A stretch of DNA of 64,000 nucleotides from assembly GCA_900551245.1 (NCBI GenBank), contig URVC01000007.1, forward strand, positions 1-64,000, read 5' to 3'. Under the pieces are notes generated by a model. The model saw only the letters and a program-made list of their open reading frames with translations, was not told where the DNA came from and did no database searches. Made by a program: the position numbers and the translations under genes. Source of the stretch: an uncultured bacterium. Lineage in GTDB: Bacteria; Verrucomicrobiota; Lentisphaeria; Victivallales; Victivallaceae. This document shows, piece by piece, positions 41,097-49,943 of the stretch; positions within the stretch are counted from its first letter, which is position 1; every line of letters begins with the position of its first letter.

Positions 41097-42998
41097 TCAG
41101 CGGGACGGGGCGGCTGGACGGGCCGTCTCCTGGGTGATTTGCGCCGTTCCGGAATTTTTTTTCTGAATAGCCTCTCGTCTGAACCGCACCATATCGCGGA
41201 GCGCGATGATCAGCAACACCGGGAAGAGACACAACAGCCAGCAGGCGTTGCCGAAAAGGTGAAACAGGGTAACACCGCCCAGCAGCAGAGCGGCCCGACG
41301 GTGTTTGCGTGTTGCGAGGAGGGCTGTTCCGGCGGCGGCAAGCAGAAGCAGAGTCACCTCCGCGCCGCCGAAGCCATTGCGGCGCAGAATCATTTGCAGT
41401 GGATTCTCCCCGTAGAAACTCCAGTCCCCCGCCGAGAGATTGAGCGGGGCGAAGAACCATCCGGCGACGACAGCGGCCGCGCAGGCGGCGTCCGGCAGAC
41501 GGAAGTTATTCCAGACCCCGGAGGCGGCGACGGCGAGACAGAGCGCCGGAATCGCGGTCAGAATGAAGCGGACCGGGTCGTCGGTGCCGTGACTGTAGGC
41601 GAAAAAGAAGAGCGTGACCGGCAGAATCCAGACGAGCAGCTCCAGACGCAGTTTCCGGTCTCGCATCAGCAGGAGCGAGAGAAGTGCGAGGCTCCAGAGC
41701 GTGCCGTTGGCGCTGAGGTAGAAGGCGCTGGTCAGTTCGACGAAGATCCAGGCAAGATAGGTGTGCGCTCCTTCGGCATAGTTGGTGTAGGAGAATCGCA
41801 GCGGATTGCCGAAGCCGTGCAGATTCACCAGCAGCTGGGGGAGGAATCCGAGCAGAAAGGCGGCGAATCCGGCCCCCAGGGCGGCAGGGAGCGTGGCGCG
41901 TGTGAAATAGTCGCGCCGGTGGAAGAGTGCCAGAACTGCGACAACCGGCAGAAACAGGATGTTGTTGATGCGGAAAAGACAGGCCAGGGCGAAGAGGAAG
42001 GCCGAGAGCGCCGCGCTTTTCCACGAGACCGGCAGGTAGAGCAGTGCGGTCATGGTGAGGAGCACGAGACAGGTGGACGGCGTGTCGCTCATGGCGTTGA
42101 AGCCGCAGCCGATCAGGTTGATGTAATGCTGATAGGTGAAGCCGGTGCTTGGCATGCCGAGCCAGACCTGGAATATTTTGTGTACGAAATCGGGCTGATG
42201 GTGACAGAGGAAGGGGAGTACCGCCCAGAGCAGCATGGCGGCGAATGCAATCCGGGAACTGCCGGTGAGCCGTCGGGCGATCAGGAAGCCGAGACCGAGC
42301 GAGAGCGGCGCAAGAAGAAATCCCTCTGTCCAGCAGAGCGGCAGCAGGATGTCGGTGAGGTTGCGGGTGCCGGAGACAAGTTCGAACGGCAGATAGAAGA
42401 GGCTGGTGCCGACGGTGAAGTGCCAGCGGCGCGAAAAATCTCCGACGAGAAAATCGGTCAGATTGGCGTAGTACCCCGGTTCATCCGCCGGATTCGGCAT
42501 CATGTTCTGCCCCGCGTTGACCAGAAGCAGCAGAAGGAACTGGCGGAGCAGGATGGGCGTGAGCGCGAGAAAGAGCCAGCTGCGGCGCCCCGGCTCATTC
42601 CGGAATTTCCAGGCAGCGGCCGCCGCCGCAAGCACTCCGCCGGCGAACAGCGGCAGCAGGGTGAGCCGCCACCATTCGATGACGTTGCCGGAACGGAAGG
42701 TGCCCCGTTCGGTTGCGGTGAGATGGATATTCACATATCCGGTCTGGCCATCCGGCAGCAGAAGTTCGCTGAACCGGTGGTAGCGGGCGAGCGGGTGGCG
42801 TGAAACCAGCACGAGCTTCTCCGCCTTTTCCTCGGCCTGAAAGGCGCGGTTGGCGATTCCGAGCAGGGGCGCGTCGAACGAAGGGGCGCGGAAGATCGGC
42901 GTCGCCGGCTCCACCGTCACCATGCGTCCGGCCTGCGCGGCAAATGCCGCGCCCGCGACGATGAGGAGGAGAAAGAGCCGCTGAACGCCTCGCATCAT
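41097..42998 (-). CDS. Large polytopic membrane protein, GT-C glycosyltransferase-like
   Basis: 633 aa. A signal-like segment and an SH3-like beta domain (about 25-100) precede some ten to twelve membrane helices. NPADEPGYYANL in the first loop after the helices begin resembles the acidic catalytic loop of GT-C enzymes. Probably transfers sugars from a polyprenyl phosphate on the outer face. The gene starts 6 bp after the gpsA stop, so it belongs to the plsY-gpsA unit. Acceptor and donor unknown. Confidence 0.6.
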   Translation of the reverse strand: MMRGVQRLFLLLIVAGAAFAAQAGRMVTVEPATPIFRAPSFDAPLLGIANRAFQAEEKAEKLVLVSRHPLARYHRFSELLLPDGQTGYVNIHLTATERGTFRSGNVIEWWRLTLLPLFAGGVLAAAAAAWKFRNEPGRRSWLFLALTPILLRQFLLLLLVNAGQNMMPNPADEPGYYANLTDFLVGDFSRRWHFTVGTSLFYLPFELVSGTRNLTDILLPLCWTEGFLLAPLSLGLGFLIARRLTGSSRIAFAAMLLWAVLPFLCHHQPDFVHKIFQVWLGMPSTGFTYQHYINLIGCGFNAMSDTPSTCLVLLTMTALLYLPVSWKSAALSAFLFALACLFRINNILFLPVVAVLALFHRRDYFTRATLPAALGAGFAAFLLGFLPQLLVNLHGFGNPLRFSYTNYAEGAHTYLAWIFVELTSAFYLSANGTLWSLALLSLLLMRDRKLRLELLVWILPVTLFFFAYSHGTDDPVRFILTAIPALCLAVAASGVWNNFRLPDAACAAAVVAGWFFAPLNLSAGDWSFYGENPLQMILRRNGFGGAEVTLLLLAAAGTALLATRKHRRAALLLGGVTLFHLFGNACWLLCLFPVLLIIALRDMVRFRREAIQKKNSGTAQITQETARPAAPSR

Positions 42999-43004
42999 GA
43001 ACTC

Positions 43005-43997
43005 TTATTCCGGTTTTGCCGTGCGGCTCATCAGGTTGCGGATGGCGGTCGGCACGTCGCGCCCTTCGTAGAGAACTGCGTAGATCTCGTCGATGATCGG
43101 CGTCTCCGCGCCGGTTTTCCGGGCGAGGGTGTAGGCGCCGCGGGCGGTGGGAACTCCTTCGGCAACCACCATCCCCATCGACTGGAGGATTTCCGGGAGT
43201 TTTCTGCCGCGCCCGAGCTCTTCGCCGACGTGACGGTTGCGGCTGTGCCCGCTGGTGCAGGTGACGATCAGGTCGCCGATGCCGCTCAATCCGGAGAAAG
43301 TCTGCGCCTTGCCGCCGAGAAGTTCGCCGAGACGGCCCATTTCGGAAATTCCGCGGGTCATCATCGCCGCCTTGGGATTGTCGCCGAGTTTCATGCCGTC
43401 GATGATCCCGGCGGCGATGGCCATGACGTTTTTGAGCGCGCCGCCGAGTTCGACGCCGACCACGTCGGCCGAAGTGTAGACCCGGAAGTTGTCATTGAGG
43501 AAAATGCGCTGTACCAGCTCCGCGTCGGCGGAGTTCTCCGACGCCGCCACCACTGCAGTCGGAACCCGGCGGGAGACCTCTTCCGCATGGCTGGGGCCGG
43601 AGAGTACCGCGTACCGGGTGCGCCCGAGCACTTCGGCTACCATTTCGCTGATGCGCAGCCAGCTCTCCACCTCGATCCCCTTGGCGACGTTGACCAGAAG
43701 CTGCCGTTCCGGCTCGAGGAACGGCTGAAGCTGTTTCAGGACGCTTCGAAGATACTGGGTCGGCGTGGCCAGCAGAAGAAGTTCGCGCCCGCTGACCGCC
43801 TTGCCCATCTCCGGCTCGAAATGGAGTTCCTGCGGCAGTTTCACCCCGGGCAGAAACCGGGCGTTTTCCCGGGTGCGGGCCATTTCGGCGAGGTAGTCGG
43901 GGAAGGGACCCCACTGGGTGACCTCGTGACCATTGGCGACAAGATTCAACGCGAGCGCGGTGCCCCACGCTCCGTCGCTGAGTACGGCGATTCTCAT
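43005..43997 (-). CDS. gpsA: Glycerol-3-phosphate dehydrogenase [NAD(P)+]
   Basis: 330 aa. Rossmann start MRIAVLSDGAWGTALA (usual GxGxxG modified to SDGAWG), AKGIEVES, VLSGPSHAEEV, ELGGALKNVMAIAAGI with the catalytic Lys, and LSGIGDLIVTCTSGHSRNRH. Makes sn-glycerol-3-phosphate for phospholipids. The start at 43997 overlaps the plsY stop by four bases. The first glycine of the dinucleotide motif is replaced by Ser, a small oddity. Confidence 0.94.
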   Translation of the reverse strand: MRIAVLSDGAWGTALALNLVANGHEVTQWGPFPDYLAEMARTRENARFLPGVKLPQELHFEPEMGKAVSGRELLLLATPTQYLRSVLKQLQPFLEPERQLLVNVAKGIEVESWLRISEMVAEVLGRTRYAVLSGPSHAEEVSRRVPTAVVAASENSADAELVQRIFLNDNFRVYTSADVVGVELGGALKNVMAIAAGIIDGMKLGDNPKAAMMTRGISEMGRLGELLGGKAQTFSGLSGIGDLIVTCTSGHSRNRHVGEELGRGRKLPEILQSMGMVVAEGVPTARGAYTLARKTGAETPIIDEIYAVLYEGRDVPTAIRNLMSRTAKPE

Positions 43998-44632
43998 TTG
44001 GCGTCTCCGTGTTTTTTCTTTTCGAAGCGGCTCTCGGTACCGTTCAGCAGCCGCACGATATTGCTCCGGTGGCGATAGATTGCCAGCAGGCTGATCAACA
44101 GAAAGAATCCGATGGTGATGCCGGAGGTCGCCGTCGCTCCGCCGATGCCGCCGACGGCGAAGAGAATCGCCGTGCAGGGCAGCACGACGGCGGCGACGAT
44201 GCTGGCGAGCGAGACGTAGCGCCAGACGAGAAAGACGATCACCCAGCTGACAAAGGCGATGAGCAGCGGATACGGCGCCAGCGCGAGGGCGACGCCCGCG
44301 GCGGTGGAGACCCCTTTGCCCCCTTTGAATTCGAGGTAGACCGGGAACATATGTCCGGCGATGGTGGCGGCACCGGCGGCGAGGGCCACGACCGGTTCCC
44401 CGGGGCAGAGCAGTCCGGCGAGGTAGACCGGCAGAATTCCTTTGAGAAAGTCGAGGAAGAAGCAGAGTTTTCCCGCCGCCTTGCCGACGGAGCGGGTGAC
44501 ATTGGTTGCTCCGATGTTCCCGGAACCGACCTTGCGAATGTCGATGCCGTGCAGTTTGCCGATCAGAAAGCCGAACGGAATCGCCCCGATGAAGTAAGCC
44601 GCCACCGGAACGGCGAAATGCCATGCGTTCAT
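43994..44632 (-). CDS. plsY: Acyl-phosphate:glycerol-3-phosphate acyltransferase PlsY
   Basis: 212 aa, about five membrane helices. Three PlsY motifs: IRKVGSGNIGATNV, GHMFPVYLEFKGGKGVSTAAG, and SLASIVAA. Acylates glycerol-3-phosphate from acyl-phosphate, the first step of phospholipid synthesis in most bacteria; GpsA, encoded next, supplies the substrate. The ribosome site is weak (ACAGG). Confidence 0.94.
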   Translation of the reverse strand: MNAWHFAVPVAAYFIGAIPFGFLIGKLHGIDIRKVGSGNIGATNVTRSVGKAAGKLCFFLDFLKGILPVYLAGLLCPGEPVVALAAGAATIAGHMFPVYLEFKGGKGVSTAAGVALALAPYPLLIAFVSWVIVFLVWRYVSLASIVAAVVLPCTAILFAVGGIGGATATSGITIGFFLLISLLAIYRHRSNIVRLLNGTESRFEKKKHGDAK

Positions 44633-44653
44633 AAAAAACCTGTTTTTTTCAGA

Positions 44654-44682
44654 TTGAAACGGCGGTCGAGCCGCGTTATGTT
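44654..44682 (+). promoter_or_regulatory. Promoter of the M24 peptidase gene
   Basis: -35 TTGAAA (44654-44659), 17-bp spacer, -10 TATGTT (44677-44682). Confidence 0.6.
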
Positions 44683-44708
44683 ATATCCTGTATAAAATAT
44701 GCCTCGAA
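44680..44708 (-). promoter_or_regulatory. Possible promoter of plsY-gpsA
   Basis: Minus strand: TTCGAG (44703-44708), 17 bp, TATAAC (44680-44685). The -10 boxes of this and the forward promoter overlap, so the two polymerases would compete. Confidence 0.45.
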
Positions 44709-44742
44709 TCCACATGTTTTTCAACCGTTGCGGGAGGGTTTC

Positions 44743-45855
44743 ATGAATAAAATTGCACGTTTGATTCTCGCTTCCGGGGAGAGTTCGCCGGATATGCGCT
44801 ACGCCGCCGGATTTTCGACGCCGGATGAGTTCCTCTATTTCAGCACCGACCGGGAGCGCGGCGTCATCTGTTCGCCGCTGGAGTTCAGCCGGGCGGTCGC
44901 ACAGGCGCGCGACGGGGTGACCGTCCATGCCGAGGCGGAGTTCGGCGGCCCGGACCGGCTGGAGATGCTGACCCGGCTGGCCGCTTCCCTCGGGGTGGCG
45001 GGGTATCTTGTGCCCGCCGACTTCCCGGTGCTCTGGGCGGACCGGCTGCGCGGGCGCGGGCTGGAGGTGCGGGTGGAAGAAGGGGTGTTTTTCCCGCAGC
45101 GCGAGTTCAAGTCTTCCGCCGAGGTCGACGCGGTGATCCGGTCACAGCGGGCGGGCGAGGCGGGGTTGCGCCGCGCCGTCGAAGTGCTGCGCGAAAGTGA
45201 AATCACCCCCGACCGGATGATCCGGTGGCGGGGGGAGCTTCTCACCAGCGAAATTCTCCGTTCGGAGATCGATGTGGCGATGGTGCGGCTCGGAATGCAA
45301 CCGACCGGAACCATCTGCGCCGGTGGTGAGCAGGCGGCACAGCCGCACAACACCGGTTCCGGACCGCTCCGGGCCGACTGGCCGATTGTGATGGATATCT
45401 TCCCCCGTTCCGCGGAGACCGGCTACTGGGGCGACCTCACCCGGACCGTGGTCAAGGGAAAGGCCTCGGAACTGGTGCGCCGGGCGTACGACGCGGTCCT
45501 CGCCGCCCGTGAGCTGGGCAAGTCGCTGGTCAAGGTCGGGGCGGACCCGGCGGAGATTCACCTCGCGGCGGCGCGGAAGATGGAGGAGGCCGGATTCCGT
45601 ACCGGCCGGAGCGACAAGGCCGATTTCGGCTTCTTCCACGGTCTCGGCCATGGCGTGGGGCTGGATATTCACGAGGCGCCGCGTCTCTCTCCGCGCAACC
45701 ACACGCCTCTGCGCGGCGGCGAAATCGTGACGGTCGAACCCGGCCTCTACTATCCGGAGTGGGGCGGCATCCGTCTGGAGGATCTGATGTATGTCGCGCC
45801 TGCCGGGGCCGCCCGCTGTCTTACCGAAGCGGAGGATTTTCTGGAGATTCCGTAA
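44743..45855 (+). CDS. M24 family metallopeptidase (Xaa-Pro aminopeptidase-like)
   Basis: 370 aa. A creatinase-like N-terminal domain (1-130) precedes the pita-bread domain with metal ligands D218 (VMDIFPR), D231 (GDLTRT), H303 (GLGHGVG), E332 (VEPGLY) and E346 (RLEDL). All five are present. Cleaves N-terminal residues before proline in typical family members. The start at 44743 has GGGAGGG upstream. Its last 35 bp overlap the 3' end of convergent miaA. Confidence 0.88.
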   Translation: MNKIARLILASGESSPDMRYAAGFSTPDEFLYFSTDRERGVICSPLEFSRAVAQARDGVTVHAEAEFGGPDRLEMLTRLAASLGVAGYLVPADFPVLWADRLRGRGLEVRVEEGVFFPQREFKSSAEVDAVIRSQRAGEAGLRRAVEVLRESEITPDRMIRWRGELLTSEILRSEIDVAMVRLGMQPTGTICAGGEQAAQPHNTGSGPLRADWPIVMDIFPRSAETGYWGDLTRTVVKGKASELVRRAYDAVLAARELGKSLVKVGADPAEIHLAAARKMEEAGFRTGRSDKADFGFFHGLGHGVGLDIHEAPRLSPRNHTPLRGGEIVTVEPGLYYPEWGGIRLEDLMYVAPAGAARCLTEAEDFLEIP

Positions 45856-46756
45856 GGCGCTCCCACGACGGCGTTGTGCCGTCCGGGCAGGGGAGGGAGC
45901 GGGCCTCCGGGTGCTGGTGGCGGAACCAGGTCCGCTGACGGCGGGCGAACTGCCGGGTGACGGTGATGATCCGTTCCAGCAGTTCGCTTCGGGTCAGAGC
46001 TCCGGCGAGATGTTCGGCGATCAGCCGGTACCCGATCGCCTGGTGGGCGGTGGGGGTGTCGAGCAACCCGGCGGCGATGGCGGCGCGCGCCTCGTCGATC
46101 CAGCCCGCGTCGAGCATCGCTTCGGCGCGCCGGGCAATCCGTTCTGCGAGAAGTTCGGGGGGCACCTCCAGCTTCCAGGCGCGGACCGGGTAGCGCAGAG
46201 TGTCGCCGGGATTCTGTTGCAACTCCAGAATCGATTTGCCGGTGAGCAGTCTCACTTCGAGGGCGCGGATCAGCCGCCGCCGGCACTTCTCCCAGCGTTC
46301 CAGAGCGGCTGGGTCGAGCGTGCGCATTCGGTCATGCAGCGCGGCTTCCCCGGCGTCGGAATCATACTGCTCATCCAGTTCGGCGCGCAGAGCCCGGTCG
46401 GCGGGGAGATCGTCGATTCCGTAGAGCAGTGCTTTCAGGTAGAAGCCGGTTCCTCCGGCGAGGATCGGCAGACGGTTGCGTGAACGGATGTCGTCGATGG
46501 CCCGTTCCGCAAGGCGGCAGAACTGAAACACGTCGATCCGGGTGTGAAAGTCGAACTCTCCGACCAGATGGTGGGGAACTCGCTTCCGCTCCTCCGGCGT
46601 GGGCTGGGCGGTGCCGATTTCCAGACCGCGATAGAGCTGCATGGAGTCGACCGAAATGATTTCGCCGTTGAGATGGCGTGCCGCCTCCAGCGCAAGTGCA
46701 CTTTTTCCGGAAGCGGTGGGCCCCATCAGAACCAGCAGTGGCGGGGGATTACTCAA
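45821..46756 (-). CDS. miaA: tRNA dimethylallyltransferase
   Basis: 311 aa. P-loop GPTASGKS (12-19), DSMQLYRGLEIGTAQPT, PHHLVGEFDF, AGGTGFYLKALLYG and RQFARRQRTWFRHQ. Adds the isopentenyl group to A37 of UNN-reading tRNAs. It overlaps the upstream membrane protein gene by 8 bp. With tsaD and the CCA enzyme it is one of several tRNA-maturation genes in the window. Confidence 0.95.
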   Translation of the reverse strand: MSNPPPLLVLMGPTASGKSALALEAARHLNGEIISVDSMQLYRGLEIGTAQPTPEERKRVPHHLVGEFDFHTRIDVFQFCRLAERAIDDIRSRNRLPILAGGTGFYLKALLYGIDDLPADRALRAELDEQYDSDAGEAALHDRMRTLDPAALERWEKCRRRLIRALEVRLLTGKSILELQQNPGDTLRYPVRAWKLEVPPELLAERIARRAEAMLDAGWIDEARAAIAAGLLDTPTAHQAIGYRLIAEHLAGALTRSELLERIITVTRQFARRQRTWFRHQHPEARSLPCPDGTTPSWERLTESPENPPLR

Positions 46757-48185
46757 CTTGCCGGACCTCGTGATTTTCGTTTTCCAGCACCGGCTTCAGG
46801 GTGCAGTGAAAGCGCTTTTCCAGCTCTTCGGCGGACTCGCCGCGGCGCTGGATCACCAGCGTCCCACGGGGCAGGGCCGGAACCGGTCCGCGCGGACCGT
46901 CAAAGAGGTAGTTCGCCGGAGCGAATCCGGAGAGCTGGCCGTAGAACATCAGCGGCCACGGGTCGGCTGAAAAACTCATGTAGACCGGCGGTGCACCGTC
47001 GGGGAAACGCTTCTGCAGCGCGGCGATCGTCTGGGAGGGAACGTGGTTCGGCCGGAGATAGTACCCGTAAAAGAAATCGTCCGACGGCGCGCCGCCGCAA
47101 CGGCGGGAGAAGGCCTGCCGCAGTTCCGGCCACTGCGCCGTCCAGCCCCAGCCGAGAGTTGCCAGCGTCAGTGCGCCGATCCAGATTGCCGGCTGCCAGC
47201 GGCGGCGCCAGCGGCAGTTGAGCGCGGAGAGGTCGCGGATTCCTCCCGCCAGCAGCAGAGCCCAGAGCGGGAAGAAGGGCAGAAAGATTCGGGGGAAGGG
47301 CGCCGTCGGCAGCAGCAGCGCCGCCGGTACCGGCAGCAGCCAGATCATCGCCCGCGCCGACCAGAGCCAGTTGTAGCGGTTGCGGTCGAAGGCGAGGATC
47401 GATCCCGTCGCCGGAATCAGCAGCATGGCGTAGCTGTAGAGGAAGGCCGCCAGCACGGCGCGGAGTACGGCAAAGCCGTTGTCCCATCCTTCGCCGAGCT
47501 GGAGGACGCCGAGAAACTGCCGTGCCAGCGGCAGATAGAAGAGCAGAAACATCGCCACCGGAGTCAGCGCGAGAATCCAGAACCGGCGACGGCGCAGAAA
47601 ATTGTTTCCGCAGAGCGGCAGAGCATAAAGGACAACGCCGCCGAGCGCGGCCAGATTGCTGGGAATCGCACCGGTGGTGAGAAAGCAGGTGATGGCGTAC
47701 CCGGCGAGCGTCTTCCCGGAACCGGAGCGGGCGTAGTCGAGGGCGAAACGCAGTGCAACTGTGACCAGCAGGGCGCTGAGCATATAGCCCCGGACGGCGG
47801 TCGCGTAGACGAGAAACGGCACGGAGGCCGCGGTGGCGGTCAGCACCGGAAGCATCAGCGCTCCGCCGAACTGACTGCGGAAAAGCCGGTAGAGCAGAAC
47901 AAGCGTCGCTCCGGCGAAGAGTACCGAAAGGAACCGCATCCAGACCACCGGATCGATCGAGGAGGGCTGAAGTTCGATCCAGAGACGGAGCACCATCGTA
48001 TAGACGATGTGGTTGTTGGGAATTGGGTAGTTGAAGTAGATGTTGCTCACCGGTTCGCTCAGGGCGAAGTTGAGCACCGTGAGCGCCTCGTCGAACCAGA
48101 AGTCGCGGAACAGATACCCCTGGACGAAACAGAGCAGTACCGCCAGCACCATCAGCGGGACGAACAATCCGGAACGCTGTCTCAA
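46749..48185 (-). CDS. Polytopic GT-C type membrane glycosyltransferase-like protein
   Basis: 478 aa, about eleven membrane helices. FRDFWFDEALTV in the first extracytoplasmic loop carries the DE pair typical of PMT/ArnT-type GT-C enzymes; a soluble C-terminal domain follows (about 370-478). A TTG start at 48185 is chosen because AAGGAGG lies about 7 nt upstream; the ATG codons at 48209 and 48233 lie within or beyond the ferredoxin terminator and lack ribosome sites. Probable polyprenyl-phosphate-sugar-dependent transfer; acceptor unknown. Confidence 0.65.
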   Translation of the reverse strand: MRQRSGLFVPLMVLAVLLCFVQGYLFRDFWFDEALTVLNFALSEPVSNIYFNYPIPNNHIVYTMVLRLWIELQPSSIDPVVWMRFLSVLFAGATLVLLYRLFRSQFGGALMLPVLTATAASVPFLVYATAVRGYMLSALLVTVALRFALDYARSGSGKTLAGYAITCFLTTGAIPSNLAALGGVVLYALPLCGNNFLRRRRFWILALTPVAMFLLFYLPLARQFLGVLQLGEGWDNGFAVLRAVLAAFLYSYAMLLIPATGSILAFDRNRYNWLWSARAMIWLLPVPAALLLPTAPFPRIFLPFFPLWALLLAGGIRDLSALNCRWRRRWQPAIWIGALTLATLGWGWTAQWPELRQAFSRRCGGAPSDDFFYGYYLRPNHVPSQTIAALQKRFPDGAPPVYMSFSADPWPLMFYGQLSGFAPANYLFDGPRGPVPALPRGTLVIQRRGESAEELEKRFHCTLKPVLENENHEVRQVE

Positions 48186-48210
48186 CGTAGCTCCTCCTTG
48201 CCTGAACATG

Positions 48211-48250
48211 AAAAACGGGCCGGTTGTCGGCATGCACCGACTCCGGCCCG
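48211..48250 (-). terminator. Intrinsic terminator of the ferredoxin gene
   Basis: Minus-strand stem CGGGCCGG (48243-48250 side) with CCGGCCCG (48216-48223), plus an inner GTCGG/CCGAC pairing, followed by TTTTT (48211-48215). Confidence 0.85.
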
Positions 48251-48270
48251 CTTCCTGTCTGCGGATGCTC

Positions 48271-48441
48271 TTAGAGGGAGATCGCTTCGCAGGGGCACTC
48301 GCCGACGCAGGCGCCGCACTCGATGCAGTCCGCCTCGTTGACTTTGGCCTTGCCGTTGTCCATCGCGATCGCGCTCACCGGGCAGGCTCCGACGCAGGTT
48401 TCGCAGCCGCTGCAGGCTTCCTCATTGACTTTCGCCGCCAT
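48271..48441 (-). CDS. 2[4Fe-4S] ferredoxin, 56 aa
   Basis: Short gene read directly from sequence: starts MAAKVNEEACSGCETC and ends ECPCEAISL. Two cluster motifs: CSGCETCVGAC (C10, C13, C16, C20) and CIECGACVGEC (C39, C42, C45, C49), each with a following Cys-Pro. This is the clostridial-type low-potential electron carrier. AAAAGGAGAAG lies 4 nt before the ATG. It has its own promoter and terminator, so it is a monocistronic unit. It could supply electrons to enzymes such as the ferredoxin-nitroreductase. Confidence 0.95.
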   Translation of the reverse strand: MAAKVNEEACSGCETCVGACPVSAIAMDNGKAKVNEADCIECGACVGECPCEAISL

Positions 48442-48496
48442 TTTTCTTCTCCTTTTCAGGGGTTGGTTGTTTCGGATATTCCGAAGATATGCGCGT

Positions 48497-48524
48497 AATA
48501 TATCATTGGTTTGACAAATGTCAA
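48497..48524 (-). promoter_or_regulatory. Consensus promoter of the ferredoxin gene
   Basis: Minus strand: -35 TTGACA (48519-48524), 16-bp spacer, -10 TATATT (48497-48502). Confidence 0.85.
48511..48524. promoter_or_regulatory. CRP/FNR-type palindrome TTGAC-N4-GTCAA overlapping the ferredoxin -35
   Basis: The 14-bp sequence TTGACAAATGTCAA is a perfect inverted repeat with a 4-bp centre, the format of CRP/FNR-superfamily sites (FNR: TTGAT-N4-ATCAA). It covers the -35 box, so binding would be expected to repress. The regulator is not in this window. Confidence 0.5.
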
Positions 48525-48533
48525 GAATTTCGA

Positions 48534-49925
48534 TCAGCCTAACTCCGGCAGAGTCCCGGCGATCACCGCCTGACCGTGACGCTTGAACGATTCGTCGGGG
48601 ATGTGGAACTCGACGTGACGATTCGGGAAGTCGTCGCGGAGCACCGCCTGCGCCTCTTCGATGATGATCGAACCGCCCTGGCCGGAAGAGACTCTCCCGA
48701 GCAGAAGCAGATGCTCCAGCTCGTAGAAATCGGCGTAATGGCCGACCGCATACCCGAGGTAGCTGCCGATGGCGCGGTAGATCTTTTCCGCGCGGGGATC
48801 CTGCTCCGCCATCGCCTTCTGGACCAGCTTGAGCTGTTCCGGCAGCGGAGTCCCCGCCGGAAATTCAAATCCGGCCAGCGGAGCGAGACGGCCGACCGCC
48901 TGCTGTGACAGGTAATTTGCTCCCACACCGAGGTCGCCGGACCACTCGTCGCGCGGCGCATCGCACCGGTAGTCGACCGGCGCGAACGCCAGCTCGTTGA
49001 GCCAGTCGGTGAGCGATCCTGCCGGGGTGACGTAGCCGACCGCTTCGCTGGTGCCCATCGCGACGCCGAGCAGACTGTTCTTCCCGAGGCTGATCGAACC
49101 GGCAAGCGCGGTCACTTCGCCGTCGTTGAGCACGACGAACGGCACGCCGGGAAATTCTTTGGCGATCTCCAGAAAGATCGGCCGGACTTTGGTGGCGAAA
49201 TCCGCTTCCGGAATGCCCCGGAAGAGTGATGCGATCCGCGGCTGATTGTCCACATAAACTCCTGCGGCACTGCCGCCGATTGCGTCGATGCGCGGAAGTT
49301 TCGCGGCGGCGCGCCGGAGCGAGTCGAGAATGCCGGCACGGTGGTATTCGATGTCACTCTGGAAATAGGGATCCCACACCACCTCTTCGCTGTGGATCGT
49401 TTTTCCATCCTGAATCGCCGCACATTTGCGGTCGGAGCCGCCGAGGTCGAAGCCGATCCGGCAGCCGTCGAAGTGACCGCCGAGCTTGACGCCGATCTCT
49501 CCGGCGGCGGGAGCCGCTTCAAACGAACAGTTTTCCACCGTGAACTGCCGGTCGTAGATTTTCCGGCCCATCACGTCGTAATCGAAGGCACGCTCTCCTT
49601 TGGGAGAGTAGGTGCTCCGGAGTGCATCGCCGAGACGGCTGCTGCCGCCGACGGTGAGTTTCCAGCCGCCCCGCGACCAGAGCAGGAATTTGACGATCCG
49701 CTCGACATAACGGAAGTTGAGATCGAAATTTTCCTCGGTGTCCGGCAGAATCACCGTGTCGAAACGGGAGCGGGTTCCATTGGCGCGTTCCAGAACGAGC
49801 GCCAGTTTGACCGGGGCGCCGGACGCCTCCGCCTGTCGGCGGAATTCCCGGTTCCACAGCGCCGCGGGCACGAAGCCCGGATCAAGTTCCGGCAGATGCC
49901 GGGGGGAGATCTGAAGTTTCTGCAT
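48534..49925 (-). CDS. ROK-like (ASKHA) sugar kinase-like protein
   Basis: 463 aa. After an unusual N-terminal domain of about 150 residues comes an actin-fold kinase core: IGFDLGGSDRK (phosphate 1), VVLNDGEVTALAGSISLGKNSLLGVAMGTSEAVG (phosphate 2 region), HYADFYELEHLLLLGRVSSGQGG (adenosine region). The ROK zinc motif is not obvious. Cotranscribed with nagB (18-bp gap), which suggests phosphorylation of an amino sugar or related hexose. ATP use is inferred from the fold. Confidence 0.7.
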   Translation of the reverse strand: MQKLQISPRHLPELDPGFVPAALWNREFRRQAEASGAPVKLALVLERANGTRSRFDTVILPDTEENFDLNFRYVERIVKFLLWSRGGWKLTVGGSSRLGDALRSTYSPKGERAFDYDVMGRKIYDRQFTVENCSFEAAPAAGEIGVKLGGHFDGCRIGFDLGGSDRKCAAIQDGKTIHSEEVVWDPYFQSDIEYHRAGILDSLRRAAAKLPRIDAIGGSAAGVYVDNQPRIASLFRGIPEADFATKVRPIFLEIAKEFPGVPFVVLNDGEVTALAGSISLGKNSLLGVAMGTSEAVGYVTPAGSLTDWLNELAFAPVDYRCDAPRDEWSGDLGVGANYLSQQAVGRLAPLAGFEFPAGTPLPEQLKLVQKAMAEQDPRAEKIYRAIGSYLGYAVGHYADFYELEHLLLLGRVSSGQGGSIIIEEAQAVLRDDFPNRHVEFHIPDESFKRHGQAVIAGTLPELG

Positions 49926-49943
49926 GGCAAAACCTCCTGCCGT

